Positions 1 through 7,848 of a stretch of DNA of 64,000 bases are shown one piece after another. The first letter of the stretch is position 1; every line of letters begins with the position of its first letter. The notes beneath the pieces were generated by a model. The model had not been told where the DNA came from. It searched no databases and saw only the letters and a list, made by a program, of their open reading frames with translations. Made by a program: the position numbers and the translations under genes. The DNA comes from Bacteroidetes bacterium GWF2_33_16 (GTDB lineage Bacteria; Bacteroidota; Bacteroidia; Bacteroidales; UBA12077): NCBI GenBank assembly GCA_001768565.1, contig MEOE01000015.1, positions 110,679 through 174,678 of the forward strand, read 5' to 3'.

Positions 1-309
1 TAAAAAAATAATGATAAAAAAGGACAGTTTAATATCTCTTGTTAAAACTTGTTGTATAAAAACTAAAATGGATTAATCACAAATGCAGCGAATTTTAATT
101 CTGCTTCACCGTTTTGCAAATGTCAATAACAGCAACTCCTGTTTTTAGATGAATTTGTTTTTAAATCTTTCAATATTATTTAACACAAGGGAATTAAAAT
201 ATGCTTTAGCAGATTATAGTTAATTAATTTCGATGATTTTAAAATACAATGGGGTGCAATTAAACTAGTTTGTCAGGTAAAATTTTAAGAATTAGTCTAT
301 TTTTTTGGA
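1..309. other. AT-rich stretch, no gene seen
   Basis: This AT-rich stretch before the first gene has no convincing reading frame, RNA gene or strong hairpin that I can see. It lies downstream of the minus-strand gene that ends at 310. Confidence 0.5.
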
Positions 310-819
310 TTATTCTTTATTAAATAATTTATCTGCCGAACAGCCAATTTCTCTTTGTTTACAGAACTTACAGGTTAATTTACCGCGAATAAATCCATTA
401 CCGAAAGTTGTTAAGGCAATAATTAGAATTATAAAAATCAAATACTTAATATCGAAATCAATACATAACAATATAACACCTGCAATAATGGGGGTAACCG
501 AAACCAGCATATCGGGAATCATATTCTTCCATGTCATTTCATGCAAACAAAATTTAGATATGTCGCCCTTTCTAAAAAACAAGGCACTAATTTTTCCTTT
601 TCCAAATCCACATATTTTTCCCCAATAATAACAATCAACGCAATGATTTTTTATTATTCTGATTTCTAAAATCAATACAAAAACTATATATCCTATGGCA
701 GGTATCAAGCCCAGTTTCAGCATAACTAGAAATCCCAATCCATACATTAGCAAAGAATGCAAGTTTGATAACAATACAATCCAAAAGGGGTAGTTGTCGT
801 ATTTCTCTGATGGATTCAT
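310..819 (-). CDS. Cysteine-containing membrane protein, function unknown
   Basis: I do not recognise this 169-residue protein. It has four likely membrane segments (about residues 12-34, 36-54, 103-123 and 127-145). Two cysteine clusters lie outside them: CVDCYYWGKIC in the loop after the second segment and CKFCKQREIGC near the C-terminus. They could bind a metal or form a redox pair, but that is inference. It starts at ATG only 18 bases after the stop of the NTF2-like gene at 838-1197, so the two are probably co-transcribed. Confidence 0.6.
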   Translation of the reverse strand: MNPSEKYDNYPFWIVLLSNLHSLLMYGLGFLVMLKLGLIPAIGYIVFVLILEIRIIKNHCVDCYYWGKICGFGKGKISALFFRKGDISKFCLHEMTWKNMIPDMLVSVTPIIAGVILLCIDFDIKYLIFIILIIALTTFGNGFIRGKLTCKFCKQREIGCSADKLFNKE

Positions 820-837
820 AATGCCTGGTATTTATTT

Positions 838-1197
838 TTATTCTGTTGGAATTGGTATGTTATGTTGTTTCAGAAATGAGAGTTTATCCCAGTATCCGCG
901 CTGAAGTTTTATTTTACCATTAACAACATGAAAAAATCCACAACCTCGCAAACCGAGCGGATCTTTCCATTCGAGTATTGCCCATTCCCCATCTTCGAAA
1001 ATATTTTCGACAATACAAACCATATTGGCTATAGCAAATTCGTGCTCAAACATTTTGTGTATTGCTTTTTTTCCAACCACTGGTTCATTAGCAACCTGAT
1101 GGTTTATGGCATCATCATGGTAAAGCGCGGTAAGACCAACGATGTCCTTATTATTAAACAAATCAACAAATTTGTGTACGACTTCTCGTGGTTTCAT
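838..1197 (-). CDS. SnoaL/NTF2-like small protein
   Basis: This 119-residue protein has the size and pattern of a single NTF2/SnoaL-like alpha+beta barrel. A helical start (VVHKFVDLFNNKD) is followed by the typical LTALYHDDAINH segment, then by FEDGEWAILEW and a GCGFFHVVNGKI strand pair. Members of this fold are small enzymes or ligand binders with diverse substrates, so the reaction cannot be named. No signal peptide is present, so it should be cytoplasmic. The membrane protein gene at 310-819 follows after 18 bases, which suggests a short operon. Confidence 0.7.
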   Translation of the reverse strand: MKPREVVHKFVDLFNNKDIVGLTALYHDDAINHQVANEPVVGKKAIHKMFEHEFAIANMVCIVENIFEDGEWAILEWKDPLGLRGCGFFHVVNGKIKLQRGYWDKLSFLKQHNIPIPTE

Positions 1198-1336
1198 TCA
1201 CTAATTATTTATTGTTCTTTAACAAAGAGACAAAACCTTTTAGCTATTCAAATTTAGTATATTTCGTTTAATTTAAAAATACAGGTTTAATGGCAGATCA
1301 AAGGCTAATAGCTTTTATTTAGTAATCTAAAAACTA

Positions 1337-2020
1337 TTATTTTGTACGTGCGTTTTCAATTATTTTCCACAAATCGCTTGGTTTTTCTTTAAATGGATCG
1401 TTAAAGAACTTTACTGCAAGCACAATGTATACAATAAATCCAACAAGAACTAGCAATTGCACCCATGATGTTTTCTGTATATCTTGTTTGTTTTTTACAT
1501 CACAGATTTCACCCGGGCAGTATTGAGCTTTCGTTTTGTAAAACCAACGATAGAAAAGGCAGCCTAAACATATTCCAAACGCTGACTCAAAGAATAAAAA
1601 TATAAGGCAGATTAAGCAAATAAGTCCTGTAATTACACTATACGAATTTACAATTACAATAAGTACAAACATTATAACAGCCAACACAAGACCAATAATC
1701 CAGGCAAACTTTTTTTGAGCGGCTCCAACATACTCGGGTACTTGCCTGCTTACAATCAAACGTCCTATTATTAAGGTTGGTGAAAACCTAGGATTTATTA
1801 ACACCCGAATAATAAAATCGAAAAGAAATCCAATAATGAAATATTTTAAAAGTAAAAAATCTCCTTTTAAAATGGCAAGTAATATTGCCAGAAATGCAAA
1901 TAAGAATAAAATCCCTGCTGCAGCTCTTACTTCGCGTTCGTTTAAAACAGGAATAGTATACCCCTCAACGGTTTCCCCAAATCGAGTATTTTTTTTCATT
2001 TTATTTTTTTTAATTAACAT
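1337..2020 (-). CDS. DUF4395 family membrane protein
   Basis: The 227-residue protein begins with a soluble segment ending in IPVLNEREVRAAAG, the hallmark opening of DUF4395. Hydrophobic helices follow at about 35-70 and 108-150, and another at about 195-212 in a C-terminal extension. A conserved-looking CxGC element (FGICLGCLFYRWF) closes the DUF4395 part. The family occurs beside thioredoxin-like and rhodanese proteins in other genomes, but its function is unknown and no such partner lies here. An internal ATG at residue 8 is an equally possible start. Confidence 0.75.
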   Translation of the reverse strand: MLIKKNKMKKNTRFGETVEGYTIPVLNEREVRAAAGILFLFAFLAILLAILKGDFLLLKYFIIGFLFDFIIRVLINPRFSPTLIIGRLIVSRQVPEYVGAAQKKFAWIIGLVLAVIMFVLIVIVNSYSVITGLICLICLIFLFFESAFGICLGCLFYRWFYKTKAQYCPGEICDVKNKQDIQKTSWVQLLVLVGFIVYIVLAVKFFNDPFKEKPSDLWKIIENARTK

Positions 2021-2156
2021 TAAAACAGTTCCATTGTAAATCTACAAAATTTTGCATATTGAAATAAAAAAAATCATTAAATCCCAATCTCAATATTCTC
2101 TCACTTGGTATTAATAAAAGAGTCAAAGGGGCCCTATCATTAACCTCCAGCAATGG

Positions 2157-2220
2157 TTCAAGGCAATTTGCCTTGAACTAACTCTTGAAAAGAAAAAATC
2201 AGCCAGCGATTTTTTCTTTT
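2157..2220. terminator. Two adjacent hairpins, possible bidirectional terminator
   Basis: Between the genes starting at 2020 and ending at 2307 lie two inverted repeats: TTCAAGGCAA/TTGCCTTGAA (2157-2177, one-base spacer) and AAAAGAAAAAATC/GATTTTTTCTTTT (2188-2220, seven-base loop). The second is AT-rich with T runs on both strands, which fits termination in either direction. The first is GC-richer but nearly spacerless, so it may be a cruciform or protein site. Confidence 0.45.
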
Positions 2221-2306
2221 GGTTAAATCTTTCTTATCCCAATTTGATGATTTATTAAATATTGGAATTTTGTAAATCCTGTATTGGTTTTGAATCCAAA
2301 CAGGAT

Positions 2307-3695
2307 TTAAACACCTAAAAATCTTTTTGCATTTGTAAATGCAATGCGTTTAAATTCATCTGCTGGAAATACCTCATTAAAATTACTCAGGTAGCTACTT
2401 AACGAATCGGTATAAATTAAATCGAGATAAAAATCGGAGCCGTACAAAATTTTGCCCTTTACATATTCCGATGCATTTTTATAATATAAATCGTAAAATG
2501 ATTGCAATCCTATTTCATCGTTATCCTGATCTTTTAAGTTGCACCAGCAAGATAAATCGGTATGCATGTTAACATATTTTGGATTGCTGATCATTCTGTA
2601 AATCTTTTTCTGCCATTCGGCATTTCCGTTTCCAAAATGTGCCAGATTTAGTTTCAGAGTTGGGTATTTTTCCATTACTTTTTCCCATATATCAGGATGA
2701 TTAAATCGGGTAGCCCTCTCCTGCACCCAGCTCGCAGAAAACACTTTGCTTAAACTTACATAGCCATGCACTTCCTGAACACCCTTATCGTAAATTAATC
2801 CATCAATTTCAACGGAACTAAGAGGCGTAGCAAATCCACTAAACGAATGATGTGCAGTTATTGGAACGTTGTGCTGAACACAAAAATCGTACAATCCTCC
2901 CGGTTTCATTAAATCGGTATCGGCTGGTGAATAGCCGTTTGGAGTATATAGTTTTACACCGCAAAATATATTTTCTGCATATATCTGGTTAATAAACTTG
3001 TCTATAATTCCTTCTCTGCGCGGATCGATAGCTATAAAAGGATACACATCGTTTGGATAGCTATTTTTCAGTTGAGAAATATCGTTTAGTTGAATATCGT
3101 AATTACTAATAAGCGATACCAGCAGGTTTTGTGTAGCTATTTTTTCATTTTTAAATAATGCCAGCTCAGATTCCAGCTCAAGACTTAGCTGATGCAATTC
3201 TGTTATATCGCTATGATCCTGACTTAACCTGTCGGCCATTTTCATACCTGAAATAATAGTTATTGCTTCTTGTATAAACGATTTATTACTAGCATGCAAT
3301 TCGTTAACAACCCTATTATATTCAGTAACTATCGCCTCCTGATGCGTAAGAAAATCTACTGAACCGCTTGTTCGTTCGGCAACAAAAACACATTCGAGAT
3401 CGAACATAAGCGGGGCAACTTTAAACCTCACACCATAGCTGCTTTCCATTTTGGCAAGAATATCACCTTCGGAATCGGAAAAACCTGTTTTAAGGAAATT
3501 ACGAATACGTTTTAACAATTGTATTTTCTCACGTATACGTTCAAAAATATCCCTTTTTGCTGTAAGCATTTTCTGAACAGCTTGATCCTTTTGCTGCTCT
3601 TTGGGAAATCCAAAAATTATCTCAAAAAGTAAGCGCAGATTAATAGTTTCTTTGCCCGTAAATAAATGGCAATGACTGTCGTAAAAGTTTTCCAT
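2307..3695 (-). CDS. Amidohydrolase-family metal-dependent hydrolase
   Basis: The 462-residue protein opens with DSHCHLF, the HxH metal-binding motif of the amidohydrolase (TIM-barrel) superfamily (His8, His10). Further candidate ligands follow in order: ITAHHSF, NLAHFGNGN and YGSDFYLDL with the late aspartate. A helical insertion at roughly residues 50-210 separates the first motif from the rest of the barrel and is long for the family. There is no signal peptide, so it is cytoplasmic. The substrate cannot be read from the sequence. The isochorismatase-like gene lies 65 bases upstream on the same strand. Confidence 0.8.
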   Translation of the reverse strand: MENFYDSHCHLFTGKETINLRLLFEIIFGFPKEQQKDQAVQKMLTAKRDIFERIREKIQLLKRIRNFLKTGFSDSEGDILAKMESSYGVRFKVAPLMFDLECVFVAERTSGSVDFLTHQEAIVTEYNRVVNELHASNKSFIQEAITIISGMKMADRLSQDHSDITELHQLSLELESELALFKNEKIATQNLLVSLISNYDIQLNDISQLKNSYPNDVYPFIAIDPRREGIIDKFINQIYAENIFCGVKLYTPNGYSPADTDLMKPGGLYDFCVQHNVPITAHHSFSGFATPLSSVEIDGLIYDKGVQEVHGYVSLSKVFSASWVQERATRFNHPDIWEKVMEKYPTLKLNLAHFGNGNAEWQKKIYRMISNPKYVNMHTDLSCWCNLKDQDNDEIGLQSFYDLYYKNASEYVKGKILYGSDFYLDLIYTDSLSSYLSNFNEVFPADEFKRIAFTNAKRFLGV

Positions 3696-3760
3696 AGGTT
3701 TTATGCTTATTAGTTTGGGTTTTTGATTGTCAATTTATTATTTGGTTACAGGCAACATTT

Positions 3761-4303
3761 CTACACAAGCTGGGGTATATAATCCTCGAAACGAACCACC
3801 TTGATTTTTTCATTTACAGGAATCATCTCGCTCCAAATCCAGTTGTAAAGGTCAATAACCATTTGCGCACTTATACCATGGCGACTTGCTGTAGTATGAC
3901 CATTGGATATTACTGTAATGTTGTAATTTCGGGTAAGTGCCGATTTTATAGTTGAATCGACACAAAAATCGGTTGCACAGCCAGTGATTACAATATCGTT
4001 AACTTCTGATGCGATTAAAAATTCATCTAATTTAGAGTTGTAAAATGAGTCGTTTGCTGTTTTGCTGATAATACAATCCTCTTTCAACACATTTAGTGGG
4101 TCGAGAATTTCCCACTCTTCTGTTCCCGGTAGGCATTCGTTTTGTTTTGCGCCATCGTGCTGTATAAATATAACTTTATCGCCATTCTTTCGGAAAAATT
4201 CAGTTAACAGGTTGATTCGTTTAACTACACCTTCGGTATCAAAACGAGGTGTTTTGGGAGTAAACGAAATTTTTTGCATGTCGATAACAAGGATTGCTTT
4301 CAT
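3761..4303 (-). CDS. Isochorismatase-family cysteine hydrolase
   Basis: The 180-residue protein has the features of the isochorismatase-like hydrolases (nicotinamidase and relatives): an early catalytic aspartate in LVIDMQK (Asp7), and the nucleophile cysteine region ITGCATDFCVDSTI, where the second Cys fits the catalytic position and the preceding GCAT forms the usual cis-peptide turn. These enzymes hydrolyse small amides or enol ethers. The substrate is undetermined. It lies upstream of the amidohydrolase gene on the same strand and may share a transcript. Confidence 0.85.
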   Translation of the reverse strand: MKAILVIDMQKISFTPKTPRFDTEGVVKRINLLTEFFRKNGDKVIFIQHDGAKQNECLPGTEEWEILDPLNVLKEDCIISKTANDSFYNSKLDEFLIASEVNDIVITGCATDFCVDSTIKSALTRNYNITVISNGHTTASRHGISAQMVIDLYNWIWSEMIPVNEKIKVVRFEDYIPQLV

Positions 4304-4359
4304 AAGGATTTAAAAAAGATAATTTCTTTCATTATAAACAAATACTAAATACTTCTTCT

Positions 4360-5097
4360 TTATTTTAGTTCAGCTGGTATCTGGAATAATTCATCGTTAG
4401 GATTAATGTTAATTCTCACGTTATTAATGTATCCCTTTTCCATACCCTCCCTGCCCATATATTTGTAACCATCGGGAAAAAGAATTCCATCATAAGTAAC
4501 ATAATTATCAATCAGGTTTTCCCACAATTCTTCGGATGGATCACCACTCCAGCTAACAAGTCGCCGAACTATCAGGAAACTTTCTGTATCGATAAAATAA
4601 GTTACTTTACCACCAAGAGGTAATTCAACATATAGTTCGTAGGCATTACTCTTTTCGAGTTTAACAATCCCCCTGAACTCTGAAGGATAATCAAAAAATG
4701 CAGGAAAAACAAGTGCTATATCTACTTCAAAATGTCTCCACGAAGCTGTATCTATCATTTCGGGATTAAGTGGATTTCCATTTTTATCGGGCTCCCTTTT
4801 TGCCCAGGCAGCCTGTTTTCCATCAAAAACCAAAACACCGCTTGCAACTTCGTTGCGGAAATGATTGGGTCGTTTAATGGTAGTTTTACTGGGCACCTTG
4901 CTGCCATGAAAATATGATTCGAAATAAATCGATTGAAGTTCGACCGGTTTAAGTTGGCCAAACATGGCTGTCCATGCATGATCTATAATTTCGTTACTCG
5001 TAATATTGTTTTTTTCACACTGAGCATTAACCCGAGTTCCCATCTGCATTACCAATAGCAATACAAAGGTTTTAATAATAAAAGCTGAATGTTTCAT
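4360..5097 (-). CDS. Secreted LolA-like protein of unknown function
   Basis: The 245-residue protein starts with a Sec signal peptide ending near VNAQC at about residue 26. The mature part alternates strands such as IYFESYFHG, TTIKRPNHFRNEV, GVLVFDGKQAAW and KVTYFIDTESFLIVR. This resembles the half-barrel of LolA and related outer-membrane-lipoprotein-sorting folds. Proteins of this type in Bacteroidota are periplasmic and mostly uncharacterised. No catalytic motif is visible. The gene stands alone, with the palindromic cassette region beginning about 200 bases upstream of its start. Confidence 0.65.
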   Translation of the reverse strand: MKHSAFIIKTFVLLLVMQMGTRVNAQCEKNNITSNEIIDHAWTAMFGQLKPVELQSIYFESYFHGSKVPSKTTIKRPNHFRNEVASGVLVFDGKQAAWAKREPDKNGNPLNPEMIDTASWRHFEVDIALVFPAFFDYPSEFRGIVKLEKSNAYELYVELPLGGKVTYFIDTESFLIVRRLVSWSGDPSEELWENLIDNYVTYDGILFPDGYKYMGREGMEKGYINNVRININPNDELFQIPAELK

Positions 5098-5300
5098 AGT
5101 GTAGTTTTTTATAGTTTTTCGTAAACATAATCACTTAAGCTGCTTTTTGCTCTACTAAAGTTAATTTTGGCTATAAACTCAATTTTTTTTAATACAAATA
5201 AGTTTATACTTAGATGCAAAAACTGAAAGTTGGTTTAATTATTTTACACAAACCGAACAGCAACATACATGGGCAAATGAAGACACACAAACAAATGGTA

Positions 5301-5520
5301 TAATGCCTTACGCCCAACAGTTTTCGCGACCAAAACAAGCACCCAGTTATTTATAACCACTGGCAAACTGAGAAAATTCACATACGTACAAAAGTTCCGG
5401 TATAAAACATGTGCGAGAATTTCAACCAGCGTTCCAATCAGCCATTATTAAGTTTAAAGATAATTAAAAATATTAATTAGCTGCTGAAACCCGCATAAAA
5501 TGTAAGCCAATGTTGGCATT
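5301..5520. repeat. attC-like palindromic site 1
   Basis: The site is bounded by GCCCAAC (5312-5318) and GTTGGCA (5512-5518), which are near-complementary ends like those of integron attC sites. The 18-mer CCAGCGTTCCAATCAGCC (5426-5443) recurs exactly at 6631-6648 inside site 2, on the other side of the WD40 gene. The right edge lies only 10 bases from the WD40 stop codon. No gene is seen between 5098 and 5528. The attC comparison is inference, because the right core is GTTRGCA rather than canonical GTTRRRY. Confidence 0.5.
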
Positions 5521-5528
5521 GTATGTAA

Positions 5529-6548
5529 CTATTGCTCTCCAATTAAACTTTCCATTTTCCATACTAAAATTTCACTTTCTGGTGTTCCAGCAATTAGATA
5601 TTTTCCATCTGGACTAAAGTTAGCACTATGAATTTCCATCTTCTCATTTTTATATGTCCAAACTACCTTCTGCGTTTTTATATTTCTTAATATGATATAA
5701 GAATCTTCATTACAACTAACAATAAATTTTTTATCAGGACTCATAGTAAAATATCCGTTATAATCAGGGAAAGTTTTATTGCTTATTAATTTACTATTTG
5801 ATAAATTATAATAGTCCATACTATTATTCCCGGTATAAATACCCAGTTCATTATTTTCAGTAAATAACATATCACCAGACATAACTATTCTACCAATTTC
5901 TTTATAGGTTTCTGTTTCCCAAATTACTTTTACACCTTCTTCATGCGAAGAACGAGATGATCCACTTATTATATATTTTCCATCAGGACTATAGCAAGTC
6001 CACATCCAATTAGTTGGATGCTGCCCATCAAGTGTATCAAGAAATACCGATTGTTCAATATCCCAAATTCTCACCAACTTATCTGCAGAAGCAAGCGCCA
6101 GCTTCTTTCCGTCAGGACTAAATGCAACAGAATATATTGAATTTTGTATTTCTCCATCCAACTCAGGAATTGTTCCTTTAGTAGCAGCATAGTATGGACT
6201 AATTTTAACTTGCTTTAGTTTTTCTCCAGTTTCTAAATCCCATATAATAAAAGTTCTATCCATTGAACCGCTGGCTATAAGCTTATTATCTGAGCTAACC
6301 GTAGCACTCCAGACTTGATCTGTATGCCCCTTTAAAGTTCTTAGTTCTGAAAAGGTTTTAACATCCCAAATTTTAATCGTATTATCCCAACCATGACTTA
6401 TGATATATTTTCCATTTGGACTAAAGAATGCACTTTGCACTTTATGTTTGTGACCTTTTAAAACTTTGTATGGTTTTATATTATTATCCTGACTATAGCT
6501 AAATATAGGATTAATTAGAAACAATATAATTATCAGTTTAGATTTCAT
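5529..6548 (-). CDS. Secreted WD40-repeat protein
   Basis: I place the start at the ATG at 6548 because it is followed at once by a signal peptide (KLIIILFLINPIFSYSQ). The frame stays open upstream, but that part lies toward the neighbouring palindrome. The 339-residue product has six or seven WD40 blades, with repeats such as FFSPNGKYIISHGWD..IKIWDV, IASGSMDRTFIIWDL, AFSPDGKKLALAS..VRIWDI and ANFSPDGKYLIAG..ILVWKM. It probably forms one periplasmic or surface propeller for protein binding. It has no partner gene. Its close fit between two palindromic sites suggests that it is a single-gene cassette. Confidence 0.85.
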   Translation of the reverse strand: MKSKLIIILFLINPIFSYSQDNNIKPYKVLKGHKHKVQSAFFSPNGKYIISHGWDNTIKIWDVKTFSELRTLKGHTDQVWSATVSSDNKLIASGSMDRTFIIWDLETGEKLKQVKISPYYAATKGTIPELDGEIQNSIYSVAFSPDGKKLALASADKLVRIWDIEQSVFLDTLDGQHPTNWMWTCYSPDGKYIISGSSRSSHEEGVKVIWETETYKEIGRIVMSGDMLFTENNELGIYTGNNSMDYYNLSNSKLISNKTFPDYNGYFTMSPDKKFIVSCNEDSYIILRNIKTQKVVWTYKNEKMEIHSANFSPDGKYLIAGTPESEILVWKMESLIGEQ

Positions 6549-6590
6549 TTTTTTTCTATTTGCACTGTTGCTGATTTCAAATGCTATTGC

Positions 6591-6724
6591 CCCTAACGGT
6601 CTCGGCATTTGAAACGTGCGGTTTTTTTGCCCAGCGTTCCAATCAGCCGTTGAAAAAGTAAAGTTAAAATAAAAATGTCAAAAAACCACCAAAGCCCCGC
6701 ATGTTTTAAGATGCCGTGTTAGCA
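6591..6724. repeat. attC-like palindromic site 2
   Basis: The left arm runs from CTAAC (6593-6597) through CGGCAT and GTGCGG (to 6621). The right arm CCGCATGTTTTAAGATGCCG (from 6697) continues into GTTAGCA (6718-6724). The arms pair imperfectly over about 25 bases. The middle carries the same 18-mer as site 1 (6631-6648). It separates the WD40 gene from the methylase/nuclease module. Confidence 0.6.
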
Positions 6725-6965
6725 GCTGGGTATTATCTAGGTACAAGTATCACTGTCCCTGCCGATAAATACTATTAGCTGCAAGCGAAGGGCGGTGAAT
6801 GGGCTGGAAGGTTCTTTTGCAGCCATTGGATTGAGGGGGGCAAGTGCGGGCTGCAAATGTACCTGCAAGCGAAGGGAGGGGCGGGCAGGTTTCACTCCTT
6901 TCGCACGTTAGCTATCAAGTCAGGTTTCTGCCCGATAGTATCTCAAAACGAATATAATGTGTCTT
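6718..6965. repeat. Cassette end repeat A, copy 1
   Basis: The repeat begins with the terminal sequence GTTAGCAGCTGGGTA and shares a core of about 90 bases at roughly 90 percent identity (by eye) with 11546-11637. The core contains a 9-base stem, TTTGCAGCC (6816-6824) with GGCTGCAAA (6849-6857), enclosing a G-rich loop. It is followed directly by the 21-bp array. No open frame is shared between the two copies, so this is more likely a structural DNA or RNA element than coding sequence. Confidence 0.7.
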
Positions 6966-6982
6966 AAATTCAATTTATAAGC

Positions 6983-7108
6983 TCTGACGGACGATTTATT
7001 ACATCTGTCGAACGATTTATCGAATATGTCGGAAGATTTATTCAATATGTCGGAAGATTTATTCAATCTGACATAACCGAGATTCAGATCGACAAGCACG
7101 AGATTTCT
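6983..7108. repeat. 21-bp tandem array 1
   Basis: Four clear units start at 6983, 7004, 7025 and 7046, followed by two decayed ones at 7067 and 7088. The spacing is exactly 21 bases. The third and fourth units are identical (TATGTCGGAAGATTTATTCA plus A). The array lies between repeat A and the stop of the nuclease gene at 7132. A second 21-bp array of different sequence occupies the same position in the next module. Confidence 0.8.
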
Positions 7109-7131
7109 TATCTCTAGAAGAAGTAAAAGAA

Positions 7132-7848
7132 TTAAGAAAAATTCAAAAGTAAATGATGTATTACAAATTCAGAGTTAAACCTATAATGATAACTGTCGAA
7201 AGTAAAATTATTTTGCTCGACGGAATTCTCTATAACTCTTATTAAATCTCCGTCTGGTGTTGTATTGAATTTTTCATTCAATTTGGAAATAATCCTATTT
7301 TTTGTATTTAAAACATCTCCTTCTAAGACGAAACCTATCATGCCGGCAAAACTTGACTTTTGAGCATACTTCCCATTGAAGTAACGAAAAACACCACCAT
7401 CAAAGACATTTTCATTGTTTGTCCCTTTTTTGTAAGTATTAAAATAGACATACTTATTAACTAAAACATCACTGTCATCTAAATTCTTACACTCAAAATA
7501 AAAGTTCTTATTTCTCCAGTAAGTATTACTTATCGTTATGTCATAATATCCTTCAATATCTTCATCATTGGTTTTTTCTCCATCAGCCTGAAAATGAAAA
7601 CTAAACTCTTTATTTTGATTTAAATAAAGTCTTATATACCTTGCTATCTCTCTTTCAACTCTTGGATTTACTTTCTTTCTTTCATTTTCAATCTTTTCTT
7701 TCAATTCTAAACTATCGTAATTTTGATAAAATGAAAGTAAGTGATAGAAAACCCATTTTTTCCAAAAATTATCATCTAACTCTTTAAGAAGATGTGTATA
7801 GTTTGGTAATGGAGAAGGCTTTTTTATTCTAATGTATTCTCTTTCCAT
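7132..7848 (-). CDS. PD-(D/E)XK-like nuclease, methylase partner
   Basis: The 238-residue protein shows a PD-(D/E)XK nuclease signature: Asp103 in EGYYDITI, then Glu119-Cys-Lys121 in NFYFECKNL, with hydrophobic strands around both. The N-terminal 80 residues are helical and charged. The first 20 bases overlap the end of the methylase gene (7829-7848), so translation is probably coupled. In this context it would be the cleaving subunit of a restriction-modification system. The recognition site and type are unknown. The array of 21-bp repeats begins 24 bases after its stop. Confidence 0.7.
   Translation of the reverse strand: MEREYIRIKKPSPLPNYTHLLKELDDNFWKKWVFYHLLSFYQNYDSLELKEKIENERKKVNPRVEREIARYIRLYLNQNKEFSFHFQADGEKTNDEDIEGYYDITISNTYWRNKNFYFECKNLDDSDVLVNKYVYFNTYKKGTNNENVFDGGVFRYFNGKYAQKSSFAGMIGFVLEGDVLNTKNRIISKLNEKFNTTPDGDLIRVIENSVEQNNFTFDSYHYRFNSEFVIHHLLLNFS

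Noticed and set aside
305..628. Plus-strand open frame opposite the first membrane protein
   Set aside because: It is antisense to a protein with clear membrane segments and linked spacing to its neighbour.
6983..7108. CRISPR array
   Set aside because: The units are contiguous with no separate spacers, only 21 bases long, and no cas genes lie nearby.
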